From the NCBI GenBank assembly GCA_016719485.1, contig JADJZB010000006.1:62001-126000 (forward strand): DNA of 64,000 nucleotides, given 5' to 3'. Below, in pieces: positions 56,050 to 64,000 of the stretch (position 1 is its first letter; each line of letters opens with the position of its first letter). The notes under the pieces were generated by a model, which searched no databases, was not told the DNA's origin, and was given only the letters and a program-made list of their open reading frames with translations. Both the position numbers and the translations under genes were made by a program. This DNA comes from Holophagales bacterium. Its GTDB lineage: Bacteria > Acidobacteriota > Thermoanaerobaculia > UBA5066.

Positions 56050-56088
56050 GGCCCCGCGGGGCCAGTCCGCGTCGTCGACGGGGACTGG
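56050..56088. terminator. Two GC hairpins after the E1-beta gene
   Basis: GGCCCCGCGGGGCC is a perfect 14-base palindrome (56050-56063). CCAGTCC (56062-56068) pairs with GGACTGG (56082-56088). They lie 30-70 bases beyond the E1-beta stop, in the 160-base gap before the TPR gene start. No T-run is visible. Confidence 0.45.
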
Positions 56089-56117
56089 CGCCCACGGGCC
56101 TGAACAGGGGCTCGACC

Positions 56118-57098
56118 TCAGGCCGTTGCGAGGGCGAGCGTTCGCGCCACGGCGTTTCGGGCGGCAACGGCGATCGCGTCGGCCTGCGGGACGAACGCCT
56201 GCTCCAGGACCCAGCTCGCCGCGGCAGGCGCGTCGGGCCCGGCGAGGCGAACGATGGGCGCGCGGAGGGAGTCGAACGCCTTCTCCGCGACGGTGGCCGC
56301 GATCTCGGCGCCCACGCCACACGTTCGGCTCGCCTCGTGGACGACCACGAGCCGGCCCGTCTTCCTCACGGAGGCGAGGACCGCCTCTTCGTCCCACGGC
56401 CTGAGGGAGCGCAGGTCGAGGACTTCGGCGGAGATGCCCTCGGCGGCGAGCGTCTCGGCGGCTGCGGAGCAGCCGTGCACGGTCTTGGCGTAGGAGACCA
56501 GGGTCACATCGGTCCCGGCACGCCGGATCGCGGCCTTCCCGAGGGGCACGACGTGGTCGCCCTCGGGAACCTCGCCCGGGGTGTGGAGGAGCGCGACGTC
56601 GAGAAAGAAGAGGACCGGGTTGTCGTCACGGATCGACGCCTTCATCAGGCCCTTGAAGTCGGCGGCCGTGGACGGCATGACGACCTTGAGGCCGGGGCTG
56701 TGGACGAACCAGGCCTCGACGTTGTGGTTGTGCTGCGCGCCGACGCCCCAGCCGGCGCCGGTCATCGCCATGGCGACCATGGGGAAGGCGAACTGGCCTC
56801 CGGAGAGGAAGCGGAGCTTGCCGGCGCTGTTGACGATCTCCTCCATCGAGAACGTCAGGAACGGGGCGAAGAGAAGGTCGACGACCGGGCGCAGGCCCGT
56901 GGCGGCGGCTCCGGCGGCGGTGCCCGCGATGATCCCCTCGGCGAGCGGGGTGTTGCGGACGCGCGCGGCGCCGAACTCCGCGACGAGGTCGTGGCGCTTC
57001 GTGGCGATCCCTTCCCCGAAGGCGAGGACGGCGGTATCGCGGCGCATCTCTTCGGCGAGGGCTTCTCCGATGGCGTCGTAGGGCGTGATCGTTCTCAT
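56118..57098 (-). CDS. 2-oxo acid dehydrogenase E1 beta subunit
   Basis: The 326-residue protein pairs with the alpha subunit in thiamine-dependent decarboxylation of pyruvate, acetoin or a branched-chain 2-oxo acid. Visible: FGEGIATKRHDL, NTPLAEGIIAGTAAGAAATGLRPVVDL, AQHNHNVEAWFVHSPGLKVVMP and VHEASRTCGVGAEIA. Compared with pyruvate dehydrogenase it is closer to the acetoin-dehydrogenase type in style. It begins 13 bases after the alpha gene. No E2 or E3 gene is adjacent. Confidence 0.9.
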   Translation of the reverse strand: MRTITPYDAIGEALAEEMRRDTAVLAFGEGIATKRHDLVAEFGAARVRNTPLAEGIIAGTAAGAAATGLRPVVDLLFAPFLTFSMEEIVNSAGKLRFLSGGQFAFPMVAMAMTGAGWGVGAQHNHNVEAWFVHSPGLKVVMPSTAADFKGLMKASIRDDNPVLFFLDVALLHTPGEVPEGDHVVPLGKAAIRRAGTDVTLVSYAKTVHGCSAAAETLAAEGISAEVLDLRSLRPWDEEAVLASVRKTGRLVVVHEASRTCGVGAEIAATVAEKAFDSLRAPIVRLAGPDAPAAASWVLEQAFVPQADAIAVAARNAVARTLALATA

Positions 57099-57111
57099 GG
57101 CGATGTCCTTC

Positions 57112-58074
57112 TCAGGCGTAGACGTCGGTCGTGAGCTGGTCGAGAGAGGGCCAGGGGGATTCCGCGGCGAAGGCGAAGGCGGTGTCCAGACGGTCGGCGA
57201 CGCGCCGGTCGATCGCGGCCGCCTCGTCGGCGGTCAGCGCTCCGCTCTCGAGGAGGCGCGCGCGGAGCGTCGCGATCGGGTCGCGCGCTCGCCACGAGGC
57301 GAGCTCGTGCTCGTCGACGTAGCCCTGGTCGTCGGGCTCGAAGTGGCCGCGGAGGCGGTAGGTCTTCGTCTCGAGGAGGAAGGGCATCCGCGTCTCGCGG
57401 ATCCGCGCCACCGCTTCTGCGGCTGCTGCGAAGACGGCCTCGGCGTCGTTCCCGTCGACGGTCCGTCCCTCGATCCCGTAGGCCGCGGCACGCGAGGCGA
57501 TGTTCTCCGTCAGCATCGTCTCGCGGCGGTGGACGAACGCCTGCCACTCGTTGTTCTCGCAAACGAAGAGGACCGGGAGCTTCCAGACGGCGGCGAGGTT
57601 CAGGGCTTCGTGGAAGATCCCCTCGCAGGCGGCGCCGTCGCCGAAGAAGCAGGCGACGACGGCGTCGCTTCCCTTCATCGAGAGCGAGAGCGCGACCCCG
57701 GGCGCGAGCGACAGCTCGCCACCGACGATCGTCGACGTGAGGATCACGCCCAGCTCCTTCGCCGAGACGTGGAGCGTGCCGCTCTTGCCGCCGCAGTAGC
57801 CGGTGGCGCGCCCCATGATCTCGGCCATGAGACGTCCGGGGTCGGCGCCCCGGGCGAGGAGGTGCCCGGCGCTCCTGTGGTTCGTCAGGATGAGGTCGTC
57901 CGGCCGGAGGGCGGCGACGACGCCGACGGCCGAAGCCTCCTGTCCCACGCAGGTGCAGGTGCCGGGGGAACGCCCCTCGGCAAATGAGGCGGCGCTCTTC
58001 TCCTCGAAGGAGCGGATGAGCGTCATCTTCTCGAGAAACATGGCAGGGCCGGGGACGGCGGAGCTCGTCGACAT
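57112..58074 (-). CDS. 2-oxo acid dehydrogenase E1 alpha subunit
   Basis: The 320-residue subunit binds thiamine diphosphate: the motif GDGAACEG, about 28 residues, then NN (ENNEWQAF). Other marks are LTNHRSAGHLLARGADPGRLMAEIMG, GRATGYCGGKSGTLH and YRLRGHFEPDDQGYVDE. The substrate (pyruvate, acetoin or a branched-chain 2-oxo acid) cannot be fixed. The ATG is at 58074. It is the first gene of a two-gene unit with the beta subunit, read away from the peptide-binding lipoprotein; three phased CCTAAG repeats lie upstream. Confidence 0.9.
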   Translation of the reverse strand: MSTSSAVPGPAMFLEKMTLIRSFEEKSAASFAEGRSPGTCTCVGQEASAVGVVAALRPDDLILTNHRSAGHLLARGADPGRLMAEIMGRATGYCGGKSGTLHVSAKELGVILTSTIVGGELSLAPGVALSLSMKGSDAVVACFFGDGAACEGIFHEALNLAAVWKLPVLFVCENNEWQAFVHRRETMLTENIASRAAAYGIEGRTVDGNDAEAVFAAAAEAVARIRETRMPFLLETKTYRLRGHFEPDDQGYVDEHELASWRARDPIATLRARLLESGALTADEAAAIDRRVADRLDTAFAFAAESPWPSLDQLTTDVYA

Positions 58075-58171
58075 CGTTCACCTCTCGTGCGGCGCAGGGC
58101 GCCTGTTGGCCGGGGGCGCGACGCGCGCCCCCGATGCCCATCAAGATGCTGTCGACGCCGGCAGCCTGCCA

Positions 58172-58198
58172 CCTAAGAATCCCCTAAGCCACCCTAAG
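58172..58198. promoter_or_regulatory. Three helically phased CCTAAG repeats
   Basis: CCTAAG occurs at 58172, 58183 and 58193, spaced 11 and 10 bases, i.e. one DNA turn, in the 188-base gap between E1 alpha (minus) and the peptide-binding lipoprotein (plus). The flanks are AT-richer than average. Direct repeats phased like this are typical of response-regulator or activator sites. Which gene is controlled is not shown. Confidence 0.55.
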
Positions 58199-58262
58199 AA
58201 GTTCCTATTTTCTGTGCTCTTCTTTCGCTCGACCCGTCGTCTCCCGCTGGCATACTCGGCGT

Positions 58263-59735
58263 GTGAGGAGAATCGGGGGCGTCCTCGTCCTCGTATTGGC
58301 GACGGTGGGCGCCGGATCCTGCCGCGGGCCTTCAGGCCCCGTGCGCGTGGCCATCCACAGCCTGCCACAGAGTTACGACCCGCACCTTCAGAACGAGGTG
58401 CTGACGTCCGCGGTCCTGGCCAACCTCTACGACGGCCTGACGGAGTTCGACGCAGGCTCCCGCATCCGGCCGGCCCTCGCGTCGGAGTGGCGGAATCCCG
58501 ACGACCGGACGTGGGTCTTCCAGCTGCGGCAGGGCGTGCGGTTTCACGATGGACGGCTCCTGGCGGCGGACGACGTCGTCTTCAGCCTGAACCGGGCCCG
58601 GAACCACCCCGGGTCGGGACTGGCGAGCTACCTCGTCGAGGTGGAATCGATCCGGGCGATCGATCCGGCGACGGTCGAGATCAGGACGAAGCGCCCCTTC
58701 GCGGCGCTTCTCGCCAAGGTCACACCCGTCGGCATCGTCCCGCGTGATGCGCCGGAGACGATCACGCAGCCCGTCGGAACAGGATCCTACCGGCTGGGGC
58801 GCACGAGGCCTGACGGTCTCGACCTCCTGCCGGTCGAAGGCGGATGGCGAGGGGAGAGGGCGCTTGTTCCCCTGACGTTCGTCGTCGACGGGAGCCCGCG
58901 GCGAAGGGTCGAGAGACTTCTCGCCACGGAGGTCGACGTCGCGGCGAACCTCTCGGAGGACGCCGTGGCCGCGTTGCGCGGTTCGGCCTGCTGTCGCGAG
59001 GAGGTCATTCCGGGGTCGACGGTGGAATACCTTCGACTCTCGCCCCTCGAACCGCCCTTCCGGGACCTTCGGGTGAGGCAGGCGATCGACTTCGCGATCG
59101 ATCGGCCCGCGTACATCGAGAGAGCCCACCACGGAATGGGCCAGGCCGTCGGGCAGCTCGTCGTCCCGGGGGTCTTCGGCTTCGCGCCCGACCTGAAGGC
59201 GACGCGCCGCGACATTCCCCGAGCGAGGCAGCTCCTGGCCGAGGCGGGCTACCCCGACGGCTTCGACGTCGTCCTGGAGTTCCGGAAGGGGCGCCGGGGC
59301 GGCATTCTCGTGGCGCAGCTCGCCGAGGCGGGGGTGCGGGCCACGCCCCGCGAAACGCTCTGGACCGAGCTTCACCCCCGCGTGCGGCGGGGCGAAGTGG
59401 GGTTCTACCTCGGGGGCGTCGTCGCGCAGACGGCCGAGGCGAGCGACGTCCTCGACGGGTTCGTCCACACGAGGGACGAAGAGAGGGGCTACGGCGTCAC
59501 GAACCACTCCCGCTACTCGAACCCGAGGGCAGACGAGCTGATCGAGGCCGCCGCCTCGTCGCTCGAGATGATCCGGCGGCGGGAACTTCTCCAGGAGGCG
59601 ATGCGGGTCGTCATGGGCGACCTGCACATCGTCCCGATCGCGGGCCTCTACGAGGTCTACGGAGTCCGGAAGGAGATCCGGTTCACCCCCCGTCTCGACG
59701 GCAAGATCCTGGGCCGGGAGATCTCCCGGAAGTAG
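58263..59735 (+). CDS. Peptide-type ABC transporter substrate-binding lipoprotein
   Basis: The 490-residue SBP_5 protein has a lipoprotein signal ending VGAGSC and typical family elements: LPQSYDPHLQNEVLTSAVLANLYDGL, ALASEWRNPDDRTWVFQLRQGVRFHDGRLLAADDVVFSL and FRDLRVRQAIDFAIDRPAYI. Such proteins deliver oligopeptides, nickel or other solutes to a permease. No permease or ATPase genes follow, so it is an orphan binding protein or acts as a receptor. The start is GTG, with little leader. Confidence 0.9.
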   Translation: MRRIGGVLVLVLATVGAGSCRGPSGPVRVAIHSLPQSYDPHLQNEVLTSAVLANLYDGLTEFDAGSRIRPALASEWRNPDDRTWVFQLRQGVRFHDGRLLAADDVVFSLNRARNHPGSGLASYLVEVESIRAIDPATVEIRTKRPFAALLAKVTPVGIVPRDAPETITQPVGTGSYRLGRTRPDGLDLLPVEGGWRGERALVPLTFVVDGSPRRRVERLLATEVDVAANLSEDAVAALRGSACCREEVIPGSTVEYLRLSPLEPPFRDLRVRQAIDFAIDRPAYIERAHHGMGQAVGQLVVPGVFGFAPDLKATRRDIPRARQLLAEAGYPDGFDVVLEFRKGRRGGILVAQLAEAGVRATPRETLWTELHPRVRRGEVGFYLGGVVAQTAEASDVLDGFVHTRDEERGYGVTNHSRYSNPRADELIEAAASSLEMIRRRELLQEAMRVVMGDLHIVPIAGLYEVYGVRKEIRFTPRLDGKILGREISRK

Positions 59736-59802
59736 CTGAGCCTCGGGCTGCAGCTCGCGGAGCCGCTGAGGGCCCGGAGCGCTCTCCTATACTCCGTTCA
59801 CC

Positions 59803-61410
59803 TTGCGTGCCGCCGCGATCCTCCTCCTCGGCCTCTTTCTCCCCGCCGTCCCGAGCACCCCGGCCCCTGCGGTCGAGGTCCCACCCGTCTCGCCCGCCGA
59901 GCTCGGCGCGCACATACGGTTCCTGGCCGACGACCTCCTGGAGGGGCGCGCCCCGGGGACCCGCGGCGACCGGCTGACGCAGGCCTACATCGAGGCGGCG
60001 TTTCGCGTGAGCGGGCTCCAGCCCGCGTTCGGCGCGCTCTACCGGCAGGACGTCCCGATCCGCCTCGTGACTCCCGATCCGAAGACCTCGCTCGCGTTCG
60101 CGGGCGCGGCGGCGAGCGCACCCGCCGGGCGTTTCGGCGACGATTTCGTGATCGCTTTCCCGAAGCCGGAGGCGGGCGGGAACGTAGACGCCGAGGTCGT
60201 CTTCGGGGGATTCGGAATCGAGGCGAAGGAGTGGGGCTGGGACGACTTCAAGGGCGCCGACGTGAAGGGAAAGATCCTGCTCCTCCTCTCGGGAGAGCCG
60301 GGAGGCGACGACCCGGCGGTCTTCGCGGGCAGGGTCCTGACACATCACGGCCGCTGGCGGACCAAGCTCGAGGTGGCGGCGCGCCGCGGCGCGGCCGGGG
60401 TTCTCTTCGTCCACACGCGCGAGGGTGCCGGCTACGGCTGGGAGGTCGTCCGCAACGGCTGGACCCGGCCGGTGGCGTTCGATCCGGGGAACCCGGGCCT
60501 GCTGTCGCTCGAGGGCTGGCTCACCGAGCCGTCCGCCGCGGGCGCCGTGCGGTCGGCGGGTGTCACCCTGGGAGAGCTGCGGGCCGCCGCGAACCGGCGC
60601 GAGTTCCGACCCCAGCCGCTCGCCCTGAGAGTCCAGGCCAGCAGCCTTCCGAAGTACGAGACGATCGTCTCGGGCAACGTCGCCGGAATCGTCCGGGGCA
60701 GCGGCTCCGCCTCGTCGGCGCCGGTCGTCGTCGTCAGCGCCCATCACGACCACCTCGGCATCGGGACGACGGAGAACGGCGACTCCATCTACAACGGTGC
60801 GATGGACAACGGCTCCGCGCTGGCCGTACTCCTGGCGCTGGCCCGAAGGATCGGCGCGCGGGCGGGGGAGCTGCCAGTGGACGTCCTGTTTCTCGCCCCG
60901 GCGGCCGAGGAGGCGGGCCTCCTCGGATCGGAGCGTTTCGTGGCGCAGCCGCCCGTGCCCCTCGCGCGGATGGCGGCGTGCCTCAACCTGGAGATGTCGG
61001 CGGTGTGGGGCCCGGCCCGCGACGTCGTGGCCATCGGCGCTTCCGAGAGCGCGCTCAGCTCCGTCGTCGAGTCGGTCGCGAGGAGGGAAGGCCTGGTGGT
61101 CGCTCCCGAGCCTGCACCCGAACAGGGGTTCTTCTACCGTTCCGACCAGTTCTCGTTTGCGCGGGCGGGCGTCCCGGGGATCTGGATCGACCTCGGTGAC
61201 GACCTCGTGGGGACCCCTGCCGGGACAGGCCTCGCGCACCGGGAAGAGTACCGGACGAAGCGGTATCACCGTCCGAAGGACGAGTTCGACCCCGCGTGGG
61301 AGCTGACCGGAACGGCGCAGCTCGCGAGGCTCGTGGAGCTCGCCATCGAGGAGATCGGGGCGCGGGGGGGCAAGGTGCCCTGGAAGGCCGGCTCGCCGTA
61401 CCGGCGCTGA
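59803..61410 (+). CDS. Secreted M28 zinc aminopeptidase
   Basis: The 535-residue exopeptidase has a signal peptide (AAAILLLGLFLPAVPSTPA) and an inserted PA domain in the middle (RWRTKLEVAARRGAAGVLFVHT). The dinuclear-zinc site is complete: VSAHHDHLG (His), IYNGAMDNGSALAV (bridging Asp), PAAEEAGLLGS (catalytic Glu-Glu), CLNLEMSAVWG, and a final His in KRYHRPKDEFD. It probably removes N-terminal residues from peptides outside the cytoplasm, which suits a peptide-scavenging role with the preceding binding protein. The start is TTG at 59803. Confidence 0.9.
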   Translation: MRAAAILLLGLFLPAVPSTPAPAVEVPPVSPAELGAHIRFLADDLLEGRAPGTRGDRLTQAYIEAAFRVSGLQPAFGALYRQDVPIRLVTPDPKTSLAFAGAAASAPAGRFGDDFVIAFPKPEAGGNVDAEVVFGGFGIEAKEWGWDDFKGADVKGKILLLLSGEPGGDDPAVFAGRVLTHHGRWRTKLEVAARRGAAGVLFVHTREGAGYGWEVVRNGWTRPVAFDPGNPGLLSLEGWLTEPSAAGAVRSAGVTLGELRAAANRREFRPQPLALRVQASSLPKYETIVSGNVAGIVRGSGSASSAPVVVVSAHHDHLGIGTTENGDSIYNGAMDNGSALAVLLALARRIGARAGELPVDVLFLAPAAEEAGLLGSERFVAQPPVPLARMAACLNLEMSAVWGPARDVVAIGASESALSSVVESVARREGLVVAPEPAPEQGFFYRSDQFSFARAGVPGIWIDLGDDLVGTPAGTGLAHREEYRTKRYHRPKDEFDPAWELTGTAQLARLVELAIEEIGARGGKVPWKAGSPYRR

Positions 61411-61453
61411 CGGGGCCGGCGCCCCGGAGAGGCCCGGGGCGTAGCATGGCGGC

Positions 61454-63196
61454 GTGAGCGACGCGCCCGACAGCCCTCCGACCTCCGAAGTCTCCGACGC
61501 CAGCGACTCCATCGACGGCGGATTCGCCGCCCTGGGTCTCGACCCGCGCCTTCTCACGGCGCTCTCTACGCTCGGATACGAGGAGCCGACCCCTATCCAG
61601 CGGCAGGCGATCCCTCCGCTCCTGGCGAAACGCGACCTCCTCGCGCAGGCGGCGACCGGAACGGGGAAGACCGCCGCGTTCGCCCTCCCGATGCTCGACC
61701 GGCTGGTGCGCGAAGGGGGCGACAGGAAGGCGGTGTTCGGCCTCGTCCTGGTCCCGACCCGCGAGCTCGCGATGCAGGTGGCCGAGGCGGTCCATCGCTA
61801 CGGCCGGGGCACCGGCGTCCGAGTCCTCGCCGTCTACGGCGGCTCCTCGATGGGGCTTCAGCTCCGGGAGCTCGCCCGGGGCGTCGACGTCGTCGTCGCG
61901 ACGCCGGGCCGGGCGCTCGACCACGTGAAGCGGGGGACGCTGAACCTTTCGGGCGTGAAGCTCGTCGTCCTGGACGAGGCCGACGAGATGCTCGACATGG
62001 GCTTCTCGGAAGACCTCGAGGCCATCCTCGACGCGACGCCCGCGGGGCACCCGATGGCGCTCTTCTCGGCGACGTTCCCCGCGCGCATCGCCGGGCTGGC
62101 GGGGCGGCGTCTCTCCTCTCCCGTCGAGCTGCGCCTCGGAGCAGCCCGCGACGGGGCAGGAGCGAAGGACGACGGGGGCGTCAAGGTGAAGCAGACGGCT
62201 TACGTCGTTCCCCGGGCCCACAAGCTGGCGGCGCTCTCGCGCATCCTGGACCTCGAGGACCCCACGTCGGCCATCGTCTTCTGCAGGACCCGGACCGAGG
62301 TCGACGAGATCTCCGAGAAGCTGAACGCGCGGGGCCGCCGGGCCGAGGCGCTCCACGGAGGCTTCACGCAGGACCAGCGGGACCGGGTGATGAAGCGCTT
62401 CCGCTCGGGCGCGGCGGACCTCCTCATCGCGACCGACGTCGCCGCGCGCGGCCTCGACGTCGAGCAGATCTCGCACGTCTTCAACTACGACGTCCCGAGC
62501 GAGGCCGAAGCGTACGTCCACCGTATCGGGCGGACGGCGCGCGCCGGCCGGGCGGGGACGGCGATCACCCTCTTCGAGCCGCGCGAGCAGTGGCTCCTGG
62601 CGAACGTCGAACGGCTGACGAAGAAGAAGATCGAGAGGGCGACCGTCCCGACCGTCGCCGACCTCAGGGCCCGGCGGCTCGAGCTGACCCGGGCGTCGCT
62701 CAGGGAAACGATCCTCGGCGGGGGGCTCGAGACGTTCCGCGTCGCGGTCGACTCCCTCGCCGACGAGTTCGACATCCTCGACGTCGCGGCTGCGGGCGTG
62801 AAGCTCGCGCACGAGGCGGCGGGATCGCCCGGCGAGGAAGAGGAGATCCCGGCGATTCCCGTTCCGCAGGACCGGCCTCGTTTCGTCCCTCGGGCCGAGA
62901 CGGGCGGGATGACCCGCCCGGTCCGCCGCACTCCGCGGCTGCCCGGCGCGGTGAGCCTCTTCATAGGTGCGGGACGGGACGCCGGCATCCGCCCGGCGGA
63001 CCTCTTCGGAGCCATCACGAACGAAGCGAAGCTCCCCTCGCGCGCCATCGGCGCCATCGAGATCGCCGACCGGTTCTCGCTCGTCGAGGTGCCGGGAGAA
63101 TCGGCCGACGCCGTCATCGAGGCTCTCAGGAAGACGACGGTCAGGGGGCGGAAGGTCATGGTGCGGCGCGAACGGCCCGCACCACCGAGGCGTTGA
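61454..63196 (+). CDS. DEAD-box RNA helicase with a C-terminal DbpA-type RNA-binding domain
   Basis: The 580-residue helicase has the Q motif (YEEPTPIQRQAIP), ATGTGKTAAFALP, PTRELAMQV, LDEADEMLDMGF, SATFP, ATDVAARGLDVEQ and HRIGRTARAGR in order. The last ~75 residues (VSLFIGAGRDAGIRPADLFGA to VEVPGESADAVIEALR) match the DbpA/CsdA RNA-binding domain, which directs such enzymes to ribosomal RNA. It probably aids ribosome assembly or cold adaptation. The start is GTG. Confidence 0.95.
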   Translation: MSDAPDSPPTSEVSDASDSIDGGFAALGLDPRLLTALSTLGYEEPTPIQRQAIPPLLAKRDLLAQAATGTGKTAAFALPMLDRLVREGGDRKAVFGLVLVPTRELAMQVAEAVHRYGRGTGVRVLAVYGGSSMGLQLRELARGVDVVVATPGRALDHVKRGTLNLSGVKLVVLDEADEMLDMGFSEDLEAILDATPAGHPMALFSATFPARIAGLAGRRLSSPVELRLGAARDGAGAKDDGGVKVKQTAYVVPRAHKLAALSRILDLEDPTSAIVFCRTRTEVDEISEKLNARGRRAEALHGGFTQDQRDRVMKRFRSGAADLLIATDVAARGLDVEQISHVFNYDVPSEAEAYVHRIGRTARAGRAGTAITLFEPREQWLLANVERLTKKKIERATVPTVADLRARRLELTRASLRETILGGGLETFRVAVDSLADEFDILDVAAAGVKLAHEAAGSPGEEEEIPAIPVPQDRPRFVPRAETGGMTRPVRRTPRLPGAVSLFIGAGRDAGIRPADLFGAITNEAKLPSRAIGAIEIADRFSLVEVPGESADAVIEALRKTTVRGRKVMVRRERPAPPRR

Positions 63197-63230
63197 CAGG
63201 GCGTTGAACGGTCGCAGACTCTCCGCTGCG

Positions 63231-64000
63231 ATGCTGGTTGAACCCCTCTCGAACTCCAGCCGGCCGGTGGCATCCCGTTCGGAAACGGTCCTGGCGGTGG
63301 CCCTCGTGGTTGCCGCCCTGGCCTTTGCCTGGGCCCGCTCGGTGCAGACCCCCGCGGTGGATTTCTTCACGAAGTGGAGCGTGGCTCGCGAGATCGCCGC
63401 ATCCGGAGGAGCGAACGCCTACTCGGCTGAAGAACGGCAACGGATAGGCACGGACCTCGCGCGGGAGTTTCACTCGCCGGCCACGCTCGAACGACACAAG
63501 ATGGCGACCGCGATCGTCCTGTCGGAGAACCGGGGCGAGATGGAGGTGGCGGCGAGTCCCTTCCTCTACGCTTCCATGGTCGTCTTCGGCCTGAGTGACT
63601 ACGAGACGAGCTACCTTCTTTTCGCGCTGGTCTCCCTCCTGGCGCTCGTGGCGGCCATCCTTCTCCTCTGCCGTCACCTCCTCGTCCCGTTCCACTGGAC
63701 GCTCGTCCTGCTCACGATCGTGGCGTCCCAGTTCGAGCCGCTGAGCTCCGATGTCCGCGTCGGCAACATCAACCAGCTTCACCTCGCGGCGGTGGTCGGC
63801 GCGAGCCTGCTCGTGTCACCGGGCCGGCGGCACCTGGCGTCCTTTGCAGCGGGAACGTTGCTCGGTTTCGCGGCAGCGCTGAAGCCGAACGTCCTGCTCG
63901 TCCCGGTCTTCCTCCTCGTCGGACTCTGGCTCGACGGGCGCCGGGCGAGCGCTGCCGCGTTCCTTGCCGGACTTCTGGCCAGCACGGCCGCCGCCTTTGC
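63231..64000 (+). CDS. GT87-like polytopic membrane protein, cut by the window end
   Basis: Translation from the ATG at 63231 stays open to the last base: 256 residues with several hydrophobic helices (ETVLAVALVVAALAFAWARS, YLLFALVSLLALVAAILLL). The motif VRVGNINQLHLAAVVGAS followed by GFAAALKPNVLLVPVFLLVG is typical of glycosyltransferase family 87 (DUF2029), which uses polyprenol-linked sugars to build envelope glycans. An aspartate near the first loop (PAVDFFTKW) fits the catalytic acidic position of GT-C enzymes. The start follows the helicase stop by 34 bases. The C-terminal part lies outside the window. Confidence 0.75.
   Translation, partial: MLVEPLSNSSRPVASRSETVLAVALVVAALAFAWARSVQTPAVDFFTKWSVAREIAASGGANAYSAEERQRIGTDLAREFHSPATLERHKMATAIVLSENRGEMEVAASPFLYASMVVFGLSDYETSYLLFALVSLLALVAAILLLCRHLLVPFHWTLVLLTIVASQFEPLSSDVRVGNINQLHLAAVVGASLLVSPGRRHLASFAAGTLLGFAAALKPNVLLVPVFLLVGLWLDGRRASAAAFLAGLLASTAAAF

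Noticed and set aside
63197..63230. TTGACA at the helicase stop as a promoter of the GT87-like gene
   Set aside because: No acceptable -10 hexamer occurs at 16-18 bases, and the element overlaps the helicase stop codon, so I do not call it.

Overview
The window is a GC-rich chromosomal segment (about 70% G+C by eye, not computed) with dense, short-spaced genes on both strands. I see no tRNA, rRNA, CRISPR array, transposase or phage gene. The gene style suggests Acidobacteriota or a related soil/sediment lineage: a Hanks-type kinase with a PD40-like repeat sensor tail, many lipoproteins and secreted hydrolases, DUF1684, a DUF3300 protein and an M28 peptidase. The taxonomic call is an inference, of moderate confidence.

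Layout. 0.1-8.7 kb: an AKR remnant fused to an alcohol-dehydrogenase leader, a less GC-rich alpha/beta-hydrolase lipoprotein, a cyclophilin-like protein, a Tat-type zinc alcohol dehydrogenase with a divergent LysR regulator, an EamA exporter, an SbcD-like phosphoesterase, a transglutaminase-like protein and an AlkD-like DNA repair protein. 8.7-11.5 kb: a peroxide module, perR-katG, behind a textbook promoter and a 31-bp palindrome. 11.5-20.5 kb: an ALDH7-type dehydrogenase with two palindromes upstream, an orphan ParA, an intact AKR, a CcdA/thioredoxin-like pair, OsmC, and a two-gene acyl reductase/acyl-CoA ligase operon. 20.7-27.6 kb: DUF4126 and DUF3300 genes sharing one open frame, a large secreted zincin, a TauE-type permease and an anchored H-like protein. 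27.9-40.9 kb: glgC, a sensor Ser/Thr kinase, a second AKR, two envelope proteins, a GAF histidine kinase, malic enzyme, a superoxide dismutase relic and a quinone oxidoreductase. 41.0-46.3 kb: a nitric-oxide defence module (ric, quinol NO reductase and a DUF6448 gene, with divergent norR) with a -24/-12 promoter. 46.4-64 kb: two envelope proteins, a MarC protein, an NfnAB-rubrerythrin fusion, a radical SAM-STAS protein, a TPR protein, dehydrogenase E1 beta/alpha, a peptide-binding lipoprotein, an M28 peptidase, a DEAD-box helicase and the start of a GT87-like membrane protein.

How it fits together. Oxidative and nitrosative stress defence recurs: PerR/KatG, OsmC, NorR/NOR/RIC, a rubrerythrin domain and a SOD fragment. 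Lipid and aldehyde redox chemistry (acyl reductase, acyl-CoA ligase, ALDH, ADH, AKRs) is the second theme.

A caution. perR, norR, one envelope gene (46.4-47.5 kb) and a small lipoprotein (8.3-8.6 kb) each look intact except for a frameshift. Three of the four fit the loss of one base. These may be sequence errors rather than true pseudogenes.

Most novel candidates: the NfnA-NfnB-zinc ribbon-rubrerythrin fusion, the radical SAM protein with a C-terminal STAS-like domain, the two-domain acyl reductase paired with an acyl-CoA ligase, and the helically phased CCTAAG repeats upstream of the E1 genes.
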